Shown here: in pieces, positions 56,076-64,000 of the stretch
How the letters are laid out: every line of letters begins with the position of its first letter
Position numbering within the stretch: the first letter of the stretch is position 1
Source: Arthrobacter crystallopoietes
GTDB taxonomy: Bacteria; Actinomycetota; Actinomycetes; Actinomycetales; Micrococcaceae
DNA: 64,000 nucleotides
Assembly (NCBI RefSeq): GCF_017603825.1
Contig: NZ_CP072014.1
Coordinates: 2,914,001-2,978,000 of the forward strand
Direction: 5' to 3'
The notes under the pieces: model-generated
What the model saw: only the letters and a program-made list of their open reading frames with translations
What the model was told of the DNA's origin: nothing
Databases searched by the model: none
Program-made: the position numbers and the translations under genes

Positions 56076-59000
56076 AGTCTGAACCGGCGGCTGATCTCCA
56101 AGGGCTTCAACGATCTGGAGAAGAGCACACGCTTTCTCGAATCTTCCGAACTCGACGGGGTGGACCAGCAGCGGCTTTTTGCCGGGTTCGCTTATGCCGC
56201 GGATCCGGACCTGGCCCTCGTTTCCCTGGTCCGGCTGCTGGAGCGGCATCCGCAGCTGGCCGAGCTGGTCAACGCCGGGGAAGACGAGAGCGAGGCGTTG
56301 TTCAGGCTGCTCGGTTCCTCGGAGGCCTTGGCCGAGTTTCTGCTGCGCAGGCCGGAGCACCTGGACGTTCTTTCGTCCAAGGTCAGCGCGGAGCCTGGAG
56401 CTGTGCCGGCAGAAAAGCTGCGTGCCTCACTGCTGAAGTCCGTCGGAGCTGATCCTGGCGCCGAACAGCCGCTGGCCACCCTGACCGGCAAAGAAGCCTA
56501 CAACCTGCTGCGGTCCACCTACCGGCGGCACTTGGCCGAACTGGCTATCCGGGACCTGGGCGCAGCCTCGCCGGTGGACTATATGCCCTCCGTGGGACGC
56601 GAATTGGCGGATCTGGCGGCTGCGGCGATTGAAGCCGGGCTGGCTGTCTCCCGCGCTGAACTGGCCGCACGGTTCGATCCGGAGGAGATTGCGGCCGTGC
56701 GCCTGGCCGTGATCGGCATGGGCAAATGCGGCGCCCGCGAACTTAACTACATTTCCGACGTCGACGTCGTTTATGTGATCGAAGCCGACGGTATGGACGA
56801 GGCGCATGCCTCCACCATTGGCACGGCATTGGCAACCGGGATGAGCAGGGCCGTCTTTTCTGCTGGTCCGGAGCCGGGCCTCTGGGAGGTGGACGCCAAT
56901 CTCCGGCCAGAGGGCAAGGAAGGCCGGCTGGTTCGCACGCTCGAATCCCATCTGACGTACTACAAGAGGTGGGCCCAGAGCTGGGAGTTCCAGGCCCTGC
57001 TGAAGGCACGCGCCATTGCCGGCGACCTTGATTTGGGCCGCCGGTACGAGGAAGCCGTTGCGCCGCTGATCTGGAACTCGTCTGAACGGGAGGGCTTCGT
57101 CGAGTCCGTGCAGGCCATGCGCGGAAGGGTGACCGAAAACATTCCGGTGCATGAGCGGGGCCGGCAGCTGAAACTCGGCCGTGGCGGGCTGCGTGATGTG
57201 GAATTCACGGTCCAGTTGCTCCAGCTCGTTCATGCCCGGGTGGATGAAACGCTCCGGGTGCGGGACACCACCACGGCCATAGCGGCTCTGAGCAAGGCTG
57301 GCTATGTTGGCCGCTCGGATGCTCGGGAGTTCGACGAAGCCTACCGCTATTTGCGGGTGCTGGAACACCGCATCCAGCTGGTCCAGCTGCGCCGGACCCA
57401 TTTGATGCCCCAGGACGACAATGCCTTGCGCGCGTTGGCCAAATCCTCGCTCGGTTCACTCGAAACACAGCGTCCCGGCCCTGAAGCCCTGCTCCAGAAG
57501 TGGCAGCGGACCAAGCGCCGGGTACGTGAACTTCATGAACGGATCTTCTACCGTCCGCTGCTGGTTTCCGCCGCCAACCTGAGCGCGGATGAAGTACGGC
57601 TGACGCCAGAAGCTGCCCAGGCCCGGCTCGCGGCACTGGGATATGTAGATCCGCGCGGAGCGATGCGCCATATCGAGGCACTGACCAGCGGAATCAGCCG
57701 GCGGGCGCAGCTGCAGCGCCAATTGCTCCCCATCCTGCTGGAATGGATTGCCGACGGCGTGGACCCGGATTCCGGTTTGCTTGGATTCCGGCGGCTGAGC
57801 GAGGCGCTGGGGGAGTCGCACTGGTATCTGGGCATGCTTCGTGACTCCAGCTCGGCGGCTGAGCGGCTTTGCCACATTCTGTCCAGCAGCCGGTTCATTA
57901 CGGACCTGCTGGAAGTCTCGCCGGAATCTGCGGCCTGGCTGGGCTCGGACAAGGATCTGGTTCCGTGGTCGTTCGACGCGCAGTGGTACGAGATAAGGCA
58001 CAAACTGGCCCGCCACCAGGACCCCAAGGCCGCCATGCGCCTGATCCGTTTGATCCGTCGTCGCGAAACTTTGCGTATAGCCATCGCGGACAGTTCGGGC
58101 CTGCTGGACCAGCGGCAGGTCGGCCTTGCGCTCTCCGACACGGACCGGGCGGCCATTCTTGGTGCCCTGCATGTTGCCGAAGCAACTGTCTTTGCCGAGG
58201 AAGACCAGCTAACCAACCTCCTCGTGGTCGCCATGGGACGCCAAGGCGGCAGGGAGATTGGCTACGGTTCGGACGCTGACGTTATGTACGTGCACAAGCC
58301 GCTCCCCGGCGCCGACAACGACGCGGCCCAGCAGCAGGCCATGCGGATCGTTTCGCAGATTTCCGCGCTGCTCCAGCAGCCGAGCAGCCCGCCCGTGCTT
58401 GCCGAGCGCACCCTTGAAATTGACGTGTCGCTGCGTCCGGAGGGGAAGAACGGACCCATCGTGCGTTCGCTCGACTCATACCGGGAGTACTACCAGCGGT
58501 GGTCACTGATTTGGGAGGCACAGGCGCTGCTCCGGGCCCGGCCCATCGCCGGCGACGACGACCTCGCGGCCGAATTCACCGCGCTGATCGATCCCATCCG
58601 TTATCCGGCCGACGTCGGACCGGAGGAAGTCCGTGAAATCCGCAGGATCAAAGCCAGAGTGGAATCCGAGCGCCTGCCCCGAGGCGCCGATCCGTCCCGG
58701 CACCTCAAGCTGGGGCGGGGCGCGCTGAGCGATGTGGAATGGCTGGTGCAATTGCTTCAGCTCGAGCACGCGCACCGGGTGCCTGCGCTACGGACAACCG
58801 GCACCTTGGAGGCCCTGGACGCGATCGGCGAGGCAGACCTGCTCCCGAATGCAGATGTGCTCACGCTGCGACAGAGCTGGTCCCTGGCGAGCCGGATCCG
58901 TTCGGCCAACATGATCTGGAGTGGAAAGAACGCGGACCTGCTGCCCTTCTCGCGGCGGGACCTGGAGGCCGTTGCCCGCTGGTGCGGCTACAGCCCGGGA

Positions 59001-59090
59001 AACGCCGGAGCGATCGAGGAAGACTATCTGCGGATTACCCGGCGCGCCCGCGGCATCTTTGAGCGCTACTTCTACGGCTACGGAACCTAA
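56073..59090 (+). CDS. glnE: Glutamine synthetase adenylyltransferase/deadenylylase
   Basis: A 1005-residue bifunctional enzyme that adds and removes AMP on glutamine synthetase in response to nitrogen state. Two nucleotidyltransferase domains are intact: GMGKCGARELNYISDVD (about 216-232, deadenylylation half) and AMGRQGGREIGYGSDAD (about 720-736, adenylylation half). It lies between glnA2 and glnA1, but on the opposite strand from glnA1. GlnA1 Tyr402 is the expected target. Confidence 0.96.
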   Translation: MSLNRRLISKGFNDLEKSTRFLESSELDGVDQQRLFAGFAYAADPDLALVSLVRLLERHPQLAELVNAGEDESEALFRLLGSSEALAEFLLRRPEHLDVLSSKVSAEPGAVPAEKLRASLLKSVGADPGAEQPLATLTGKEAYNLLRSTYRRHLAELAIRDLGAASPVDYMPSVGRELADLAAAAIEAGLAVSRAELAARFDPEEIAAVRLAVIGMGKCGARELNYISDVDVVYVIEADGMDEAHASTIGTALATGMSRAVFSAGPEPGLWEVDANLRPEGKEGRLVRTLESHLTYYKRWAQSWEFQALLKARAIAGDLDLGRRYEEAVAPLIWNSSEREGFVESVQAMRGRVTENIPVHERGRQLKLGRGGLRDVEFTVQLLQLVHARVDETLRVRDTTTAIAALSKAGYVGRSDAREFDEAYRYLRVLEHRIQLVQLRRTHLMPQDDNALRALAKSSLGSLETQRPGPEALLQKWQRTKRRVRELHERIFYRPLLVSAANLSADEVRLTPEAAQARLAALGYVDPRGAMRHIEALTSGISRRAQLQRQLLPILLEWIADGVDPDSGLLGFRRLSEALGESHWYLGMLRDSSSAAERLCHILSSSRFITDLLEVSPESAAWLGSDKDLVPWSFDAQWYEIRHKLARHQDPKAAMRLIRLIRRRETLRIAIADSSGLLDQRQVGLALSDTDRAAILGALHVAEATVFAEEDQLTNLLVVAMGRQGGREIGYGSDADVMYVHKPLPGADNDAAQQQAMRIVSQISALLQQPSSPPVLAERTLEIDVSLRPEGKNGPIVRSLDSYREYYQRWSLIWEAQALLRARPIAGDDDLAAEFTALIDPIRYPADVGPEEVREIRRIKARVESERLPRGADPSRHLKLGRGALSDVEWLVQLLQLEHAHRVPALRTTGTLEALDAIGEADLLPNADVLTLRQSWSLASRIRSANMIWSGKNADLLPFSRRDLEAVARWCGYSPGNAGAIEEDYLRITRRARGIFERYFYGYGT

Positions 59091-59284
59091 GAAGCGCCGG
59101 CGTTCCGCGAGTCGGGCACATAGTCGGGAATCCGGCCTCGCGCGTAAGGTGCTCCGAAACGTGGCGGCGGTGCCCGCGTAAGGCGGGACCCGCCGTCGTA
59201 CGCGTCATTCGACCCGGCGGTGGCCGCCCGCCCGCCGCTGCGGCTAGGCTGAGGCCAGGACCACTGATGAAGGAGCGCAACGAC

Positions 59285-59632
59285 ATGACTGATATCGATG
59301 TGATTGCACGCGAACATCTGAGCGCGGCGGGCGGCGCAACGCACGGCCGCAGTGCCGCGATGGTGGCGCAGGACGGTCCGCTGCGCCAAACGGTGCTTGC
59401 TCTACGGGCCGGAGCGGTCCTGGGCGAGCACAATGCGCCGCTGGCCGCCAGCATCTACGTCCTGGAGGGCTCGGTCACCGTGGTCTCGGCCAGCGGACGG
59501 CTCGTAGTTAATGAGAACCAGCTTGAAATCATCCCGCAGGAACGCCACTCCGTCGAAGCCAACGAGGACTCCGTCTTCCTGCTCACCGCAGTCACCGAAA
59601 CCCACTTGGACTCCGGCTCCGGAAAAGCATAA
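59285..59632 (+). CDS. Cupin-domain protein
   Basis: A 115-residue single-domain cupin (LRAGAVLGEHNAPLAASIYVLEGSVTVVS; conserved part in two short motifs, GEHNAP and VLEGSVTV). Metal-binding His residues are sparse (His59 region and His83 region), so enzymatic activity is uncertain. The ATG at 59285 has AAGGAG 9 bases upstream. The 3' two thirds overlap, antisense, the tail of the zinc-finger-like gene on the minus strand. Confidence 0.82.
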   Translation: MTDIDVIAREHLSAAGGATHGRSAAMVAQDGPLRQTVLALRAGAVLGEHNAPLAASIYVLEGSVTVVSASGRLVVNENQLEIIPQERHSVEANEDSVFLLTAVTETHLDSGSGKA

Positions 59633-59773
59633 CCGTTCGTCTTGGACACTGATGGCGTAGGCAAAGAGCGCTTCTTGGTATTCCCTGTAGTGGTGGGCGC
59701 ACCAGGAGAGCATGCCGCCGGTGTCGAGCATGACCTGGACGTAGGCGGGGACCCCGCATCGATCACACAACAT
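59402..59773 (-). CDS. Small zinc-finger-like protein (DUF7455-like) with antisense tail
   Basis: The start is well supported: AGGAGG lies 6 bases before the ATG at 59773. Residues 1-48 (MLCDRCGVPAYVQVML, then WCAHHYREY) resemble actinobacterial zinc-ribbon-like DUF7455 proteins, with a CxxC (3, 6) and a CxHH (25-28). From residue 48 the frame enters the antisense strand of the cupin gene and continues 76 residues to the first stop. Family members usually end soon after this point. The stop has probably been lost or the tail is extra; a short true protein cannot be excluded. Confidence 0.7.
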   Translation of the reverse strand: MLCDRCGVPAYVQVMLDTGGMLSWCAHHYREYQEALFAYAISVQDERLCFSGAGVQVGFGDCGEQEDGVLVGFDGVAFLRDDFKLVLINYEPSAGRDHGDRALQDVDAGGQRRIVLAQDRSGP

Positions 59774-59867
59774 TTCGCCCTCCTAGCTGTGAAGCAACTG
59801 GTGTGTGGCTCCAGTGTGCCGCTCTGTGCTTGGGGTGGGCTTGGGATGGATGTCCGGCGAACATAAA

Positions 59868-59915
59868 AGTCCGCACGGGCCGCCGTCACCGAAGTGTTGG
59901 CCGCTCGTGCGGACT
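59868..59915 (-). terminator. Terminator after glnA1
   Basis: AGTCCGCACG/CGTGCGGACT (59868-59877 with 59906-59915), read on the minus strand and followed by TTTATG. It separates glnA1 from the small zinc-finger-like gene. Confidence 0.75.
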
Positions 59916-59952
59916 CTCTGCAGACTAACCGCGGTTCTGCCGCGGGATCCGG

Positions 59953-61377
59953 TTAGCAGCCGTAGTAGAGCTCGAACTCATAGGGGTTCGGGCGCAAGGC
60001 CAGCGGCGCAATTTCGTATTCGCGCTTGTAAGCAATCCATGTGTCGATGAGGTCCTGGGTGAAGACACCACCGGCCTGCAGGAACTCGTTGTCGGCCTCC
60101 AGTGCGTCCAGCGCTTCCTCCAGGGACCCCGGAGCCTTCTGGATGTCCTTGGCTTCCTCAGCGGGAAGCTCATAGAGGTCCTTGTCGATCGGGTCCGCCG
60201 GCTCGATGCGGTTCCGGATGCCGTCCAAGCCCGCCATCAGCTGGGCTGCGAAGGCCAGGTACGGGTTGGAGCTGGGGTCCGGCGCGCGGAATTCGAGGCG
60301 CTTGGCCTTCGGGTTGGACCCGGTGATCGGGATGCGGATACCAGCGGAGCGGTTGCCCTGCGAGTAGACCATGTTGACCGGAGCTTCGAAGCCCTTGACC
60401 AGGCGGCGGTAGGAGTTCACCGTCGGGTTGGTGAAGGCCAGCACAGCCGAGGCGTGCTTGAGCAGGCCGCCGATGTACCAGCGGGCGGTGTCGGACAGAC
60501 CGGCGTAGCCCTTCTCGTCGTAGAAGAGCGGCTCGGAGCCGTTCCAGAGTGACTGGTGGCAGTGCATGCCCGAGCCGTTGTCGCCGAACACGGGCTTCGG
60601 CATGAAGGTGGCGGACTTGCCCCAGGCGTCAGCGACGTTCTTGACGACGTACTTGAACTTCAGCAGGTCATCGGCAGCGTGGGTCAGCGTGGTGAACTTG
60701 TAGTTGATTTCCGCCTGGCCGGCAGCGCCGACCTCGTGGTGGGAACGCTCGACTTCGATGCCTACCTCGTCCAGCTCAACGCAGATGGCGTCGCGCAGGT
60801 CGGCCTGCTTGTCGGTCGGGGCAACGGGGAAGTAGCCGCCCTTGACCGAGGTCTTGTAGCCCTGGTTACCGCCCTCTTCCTTGCGGCCGCTGTTCCAGTG
60901 GGCCTCGACAGAATCAACCTTGTAGAAGGAGTGCTCCGGGCTGGACTGGTAGCGTACGTCGTCGAAAATGAAGAATTCGGCTTCGGAGGCAAAGTAAGCG
61001 GTGTCGGCAATGCCGGTCGACGCCAGGTAGGCCTCGGCGCGCTCGGCAACGCCGCGGGGATCGCGGTGGTAGGGGTCGCCGGTGCGCGGGTTCACGATCG
61101 AGAAGTTCAGCGCAAGGGTCTTCTCCACGCGGAAGGGATCGATGAACGCGGTGGTGACGTCAGGGATGAGCTGCATGTCGGACTCGGCGATGCCCTGGAA
61201 ACCCCGGATGGAGGAACCGTCGAACAGTTGGCCGTTGATGAAGAAATCCGCGTCAACGGTCTTGGCTGGCACGTTGAAGTGCTGCTGGACGCCTGGCAGG
61301 TCTGTGAATCGGATGTCGACGAACTTTACTTCTTCGTCGGCGATGTACTTGAGGACCTCGTCCGCATTCTTGAACAT
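59953..61377 (-). CDS. glnA1: Glutamine synthetase, type I, GlnA1
   Basis: A 474-residue GS, the main ammonia-assimilating enzyme. Motifs: FDGSSIRGF (52-60), [27 protein letters not shown]. The adenylylation site is Tyr402 in [11 protein letters not shown]. This is the normal target of GlnE, encoded 0.9 kb away. The start at 61377 has AAGGAG upstream (9 bases). A GlnR box lies upstream at 61463-61500, and the divergent RDD gene starts at 61621. Confidence 0.97.
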   Translation of the reverse strand: MFKNADEVLKYIADEEVKFVDIRFTDLPGVQQHFNVPAKTVDADFFINGQLFDGSSIRGFQGIAESDMQLIPDVTTAFIDPFRVEKTLALNFSIVNPRTGDPYHRDPRGVAERAEAYLASTGIADTAYFASEAEFFIFDDVRYQSSPEHSFYKVDSVEAHWNSGRKEEGGNQGYKTSVKGGYFPVAPTDKQADLRDAICVELDEVGIEVERSHHEVGAAGQAEINYKFTTLTHAADDLLKFKYVVKNVADAWGKSATFMPKPVFGDNGSGMHCHQSLWNGSEPLFYDEKGYAGLSDTARWYIGGLLKHASAVLAFTNPTVNSYRRLVKGFEAPVNMVYSQGNRSAGIRIPITGSNPKAKRLEFRAPDPSSNPYLAFAAQLMAGLDGIRNRIEPADPIDKDLYELPAEEAKDIQKAPGSLEEALDALEADNEFLQAGGVFTQDLIDTWIAYKREYEIAPLALRPNPYEFELYYGC

Positions 61378-61462
61378 CGGGTCATGCTCCTTACGCATTC
61401 ATGGGGGTACCTGCCGGCTGCAACACAGGCGCCAGCAACAGTTACTAATGTAAAAGCAGTGA

Positions 61463-61500
61463 ATTTCCCGTTGGTGTCGCGATTGTTTCCGGCAGGTTAC
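61463..61500 (-). promoter_or_regulatory. GlnR box upstream of glnA1
   Basis: Read on the minus strand: GTAAC-n6-GAAAC-n6-GACAC-n6-GAAAT, exactly the four-element a-b-a-b GlnR box of Streptomyces and mycobacteria, with all three 6-base spacers. It lies 86-123 bases upstream of the glnA1 start, in position for activation or repression under nitrogen limitation. Confidence 0.85.
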
Positions 61501-61608
61501 TTAATCGATGTGCACCTAAGCCTAGCGCGGTGTTACCGTCAGCACCCAGACGGCGTTACGCAGGTCACTTCCGGCGCCCGTCACGACCGCCTCTTACCCG
61601 GAGGTCGG

Positions 61609-61623
61609 TAGGCTAGAGGAGTG
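61609..61623 (+). promoter_or_regulatory. -10 element and leaderless start of the RDD gene
   Basis: TAGGCT at 61609-61614 lies 6 bases before GTG 61621. Confidence 0.55.
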
Positions 61624-62058
61624 GTAAGCAGAAAAGACCTTGGTTCCTGGCTCGAAGGACCACCTCCCTCCAAAGAGCAGCAGTGGCCCGGCCAGCGTTT
61701 GGGGCTGCCCCAGCGCGGCCCGGGCTCGATCGCCCGCCTTGGCCGCCGCCTCATTGCCCTGATGATCGACTGGATCCTGTGCTATCTCATAGCCGCATGG
61801 CTGTTCGGCGGCAACGAGCTGAGCATTCTGCTGATCTTCGCCGTTGAGCAGTTGCTCCTGGTCAGCACGCTCGGCTACAGCATCGGGCACCGCGCAGTCG
61901 GCATCCAGGTGCGCAAGCTGGACGGTTCCGCGGCGGGACCGCTGGCGGCCGTTGTCCGTACTGTGCTGCTCTGCCTGGTTGTTCCCGCGGTAGTCTTCGA
62001 CACCGATCAGCGCGGCCTGCACGACCGCGCCATGGGCACTGTCCTGGTCCGCATGTAG
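61621..62058 (+). CDS. RDD family membrane protein
   Basis: A 145-residue protein with a hydrophilic N-terminus (1-38) and the RDD motif (GSIARLGRRLIALMIDW). Three membrane segments follow, at about 43-60, 66-86 and 105-125. The function is unknown; some RDD proteins transport small molecules or Na+. It lies between glnA1 and a DUF4191 gene, as in mycobacteria (Rv2219A position). It converges with the DUF4191 gene at a strong terminator. Confidence 0.87.
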   Translation: MVSRKDLGSWLEGPPPSKEQQWPGQRLGLPQRGPGSIARLGRRLIALMIDWILCYLIAAWLFGGNELSILLIFAVEQLLLVSTLGYSIGHRAVGIQVRKLDGSAAGPLAAVVRTVLLCLVVPAVVFDTDQRGLHDRAMGTVLVRM

Positions 62059-62072
62059 TACACAAAACTTTT

Positions 62073-62123
62073 CTAACGACGGCGGCGCCCCACCTTGGAA
62101 AGGTGGGGCGCCGCCGTCGTTAG
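62073..62123. terminator. 24-bp perfect bidirectional terminator hairpin
   Basis: 62073-62096 pairs without mismatch with 62100-62123 around a 3-base loop (GGA). An AAAACTTTT run precedes it. It separates the converging RDD and DUF4191 genes. Confidence 0.9.
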
Positions 62124-62136
62124 TGGCTTGGAATGG

Positions 62137-62895
62137 TCAGCGGCCGCGCATTGCCTTGCGGTCCGGTCGGGCCTTGAACGGATCAACGCCCTTCGGGATG
62201 GGCAGCTTGCTGCTGCCGAGGGCCTGCAGGCGCTTATCCACCGCATGCACCTCCTGCTTGGTCAGTTCCTTCTTGAGCTTCTGGACCTTTTTGGCCACCT
62301 TGCTCAGTTCAACCTGGCCCTCGCCGCGGCCGGTTTCGATGACGTGGACCTTCACGTTGGGCAGGATACGGTTCAGCTTCCGGCGTTCGGCGTCCACCAG
62401 GGTCTTGACCCGGTTCGAAGGCCCTTCGGTCACGAGGATGACGCCGGGGCGGCCGATCGCACGGAAGACTGCATCCTGGGTCCGCGGGTTGACTGCCACC
62501 GGCTGTTCCTGCAGTATCCAGCCGCGGCGCAGCACGCTCAGGGCCGCTCCGGAAGCGCCCGGCTGGCCCTCGATCTGGGCGAAGGCGGCGCGTTCGGCAC
62601 GACGGGAGAGGATGAAGGTTGCCGCCAGCAGGCCCAGCGGAATGGAGATGATCAACAGGGTGACCCAGTTGTTGATCAGGAACCCGATGAGCAGGCCAAC
62701 TGCCACGATGCCCAGGAAGGCCAGCAGCATGAGCCAGACTACGTTGGGATCGTTGCGCCGGGTCATCTGGAAGACCTGGCCGATCTGCTTCAGGCGCCCG
62801 GGGCCTTTTTTCGCCTTGGCAGGCTTCTCGGCTTTGGGCTTGCGTGAGAAGAGACCACGCTTGGTATTTGCGTCGGAATCGGTGCTATTGGCCAT
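62137..62895 (-). CDS. DUF4191 membrane protein
   Basis: A 252-residue protein of the DUF4191 family, orthologous to Rv2219. A basic N-terminus (KPKAEKPAKAKKGPG) is followed by two membrane segments (about 52-72 and 75-95). A C-terminal cytoplasmic domain follows (RRGWILQEQPVAVNPRTQD). Its role is unknown, but it always accompanies lipA in actinobacteria. TAGAAT lies 9 bases before the ATG. Confidence 0.88.
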   Translation of the reverse strand: MANSTDSDANTKRGLFSRKPKAEKPAKAKKGPGRLKQIGQVFQMTRRNDPNVVWLMLLAFLGIVAVGLLIGFLINNWVTLLIISIPLGLLAATFILSRRAERAAFAQIEGQPGASGAALSVLRRGWILQEQPVAVNPRTQDAVFRAIGRPGVILVTEGPSNRVKTLVDAERRKLNRILPNVKVHVIETGRGEGQVELSKVAKKVQKLKKELTKQEVHAVDKRLQALGSSKLPIPKGVDPFKARPDRKAMRGR

Positions 62896-63013
62896 AATGA
62901 CTCAATTCTATCGTGAAGCTGGCCGGAATTTTGGCCGTGGCGCGGGCACAGCGAGAGGGCCCGGCGCTGCGGCGTCCGGACCCCCTCGGTTGAAAAGTTG
63001 CAGCCGGGCGGCG

Positions 63014-64000
63014 CTACCGGGAGATAAGGCTGGAGGCTTCCTGGCGGGTGGCGCCGGAATCCTCAATGCCTTCGGCGATGTGGGCGAGTTCTGCGGGCAG
63101 TTCCCGTCCCTTCTTGCGCATCGCGGTGGCCCAGAGCCTGCCGGCCCGGTATGACGAACGCACCAGTGGCCCGCTCATGACGCCCAGGAAGCCGAGCTCA
63201 AGTGCCTCTTCCTGCAGTTCCACGAATTCCTGGGGCTTAACCCAGCGCTCCACCGGGTGGTGGCGTTCGGTGGGCCGCAGGTACTGGGTGATGGTGATCA
63301 GGTCGCACCCAGCCTGGTGCAGATCGCGCAGCGCCTCCGAAATTTCCTCGCGGGTCTCGCCCATGCCCAGAATCAGGTTGGACTTGGTGACCATGCCGTG
63401 CTGCTGGCCCTGGGTGATGACGTCCAGGGAGCGTTCGTAGCGGAACGCCGGGCGGATGCGCTTGAAGATGCGCGGCACGGTCTCGACGTTGTGGGCGAAC
63501 ACCTCGGGTTTGGTCTCGCAGATGGCGCTGATGTGCTCGGGCTTGCCGGAAAAGTCCGGGATCAGGATTTCGACGCCGGTGCCCGGGTTCAGCTCGTGGA
63601 TCTTGCGGATGGTTTCCGCGTAAAGCCAGACGCCTTCGTCGGCCAGGTCGTCGCGGGCCACGCCGGTGACGGTGGCGTAGCGCAGGTTCATCTGCTGGAC
63701 CGACTGGGCCACCTTGGTGGGCTCCATGATGTCGATGGGGGAGGGCTTGCCGGTATCGATCTGGCAGAAGTCGCAGCGCCGGGTGCATTCGGAACCGCCG
63801 ATGAGGAAAGTTGCCTCGCGGTCTTCCCAGCACTCGAAGATGTTCGGGCAGCCGGCTTCCTCGCAGACCGTGTGCAGCCCTTCCTTCTTGACCAGGTTCT
63901 TCATGCTCACGTATTCGGGGCCGATGTTGACCTTGGCCTTGATCCAGTCGGGCTTGCGCTCGACCGGCGTGGCCGCGTTCCGGGCTTCGACGCGCAGCAG
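63014..64000 (-). CDS. lipA: Lipoyl synthase, 5' end outside the window
   Basis: A radical SAM enzyme that inserts two sulfurs into octanoyl groups on H protein and 2-oxoacid dehydrogenases. The frame is open to the last base of the window (328 residues visible), so the start lies beyond it. The auxiliary cluster motif [12 protein letters not shown] and the radical SAM motif CTRRCDFC are both intact. The final SSLISR-type C-terminus is normal. lipB would be expected upstream, outside the window. Confidence 0.96.
   Translation of the reverse strand: MLRVEARNAATPVERKPDWIKAKVNIGPEYVSMKNLVKKEGLHTVCEEAGCPNIFECWEDREATFLIGGSECTRRCDFCQIDTGKPSPIDIMEPTKVAQSVQQMNLRYATVTGVARDDLADEGVWLYAETIRKIHELNPGTGVEILIPDFSGKPEHISAICETKPEVFAHNVETVPRIFKRIRPAFRYERSLDVITQGQQHGMVTKSNLILGMGETREEISEALRDLHQAGCDLITITQYLRPTERHHPVERWVKPQEFVELQEEALELGFLGVMSGPLVRSSYRAGRLWATAMRKKGRELPAELAHIAEGIEDSGATRQEASSLISR

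Noticed and set aside
60556-61611. 351-codon plus-strand frame opposite glnA1
   Set aside because: Runs through the whole glnA1 gene and its GlnR box; composition is that of an antisense shadow.
62953-62989. Terminator between lipA and the DUF4191 gene
   Set aside because: GC-rich arms pair only with mismatches and no T run follows.

Overview
The window is about 64 kb of gene-dense, GC-rich chromosomal DNA from an actinobacterium. Gene order and protein sequences fit the Micrococcaceae (Arthrobacter-like): mycothione reductase, a polyphosphate glucokinase, PknL-type and GarA-type signalling proteins, a class II DAHP synthase, DivIVA and SepF without FtsA or MreB, and a MurE that lacks the diaminopimelate signature. 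I see no insertion sequence, prophage, CRISPR array, rRNA gene or integration scar. Nearly everything is core genome.

Layout. (1) 1-1.9 kb: the 3' end of der, tRNA-Pro(GGG), gcvH and the FHA protein garA. (2) 1.9-4 kb: ftsR (MerR family), a DUF151/BFN protein and a second MerR regulator like mycobacterial Rv1830 (ResR/McdR). This reproduces the M. tuberculosis order Rv1826-Rv1830. (3) 4-12.1 kb: an orphan ParA-like ATPase, pyruvate carboxylase, mycothione reductase and a long-chain acyl-CoA synthetase. (4) 12.3-23.6 kb: a small membrane protein, an esterase, a PlsC acyltransferase, aroG, the PASTA kinase pknL, a four-LysM lytic transglycosylase, a Rv2175c-type DNA-binding protein, a polyprenyl synthase, dinB and a DUF3040 protein. 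(5) 23.9-45.3 kb: a complete division and cell wall (dcw) cluster, mraZ-rsmH-ftsL-ftsI-murE-murF-mraY-murD-ftsW-murG-murC-ftsQ-ftsZ-pgeF-yggS-sepF-yggT-divIVA-lspA-rluD. Many of these genes overlap by 1-4 bases. (6) 45.3-53.7 kb: dnaE, a flavin reductase, hisD, nrdR, polyphosphate glucokinase, map and a 54-residue protein. (7) 53.7-64 kb: nitrogen assimilation and lipoate genes, panB, glnA2, glnE, a cupin, a small zinc-finger-like protein, glnA1, an RDD protein, a DUF4191 protein and lipA (cut by the window end). This matches the M. tuberculosis block Rv2218-Rv2225.

How the parts connect. The dcw cluster makes lipid II (MurC-G, MraY) and builds the divisome and polar growth machinery (FtsZ, SepF, FtsQ/L/W/I, DivIVA). 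ftsR lies about 37 kb upstream of ftsZ, and the ftsZ promoter region holds a 21-bp perfect palindrome that is a good candidate FtsR operator. The mraZ promoter carries GTGG repeats in a strict 10-bp register, as expected of MraZ operators. In the nitrogen block, glnE would adenylylate GlnA1 (Tyr402 in an LYELP context), whereas GlnA2 has Trp at the equivalent place. A textbook four-element GlnR box sits upstream of glnA1. nrdR has two NrdR boxes over a near-consensus promoter.

I did not find a clear new multi-gene system. The most useful unexplained signals are the cis-regulatory sites above, a run of about eleven genes with a TANNNT -10 element 6-9 bases from the start codon (leaderless mRNAs), an exact 147-bp internal duplication in the LysM gene, and a small zinc-finger-like gene that lacks its own stop and reads through the antisense strand of the neighbouring cupin gene.
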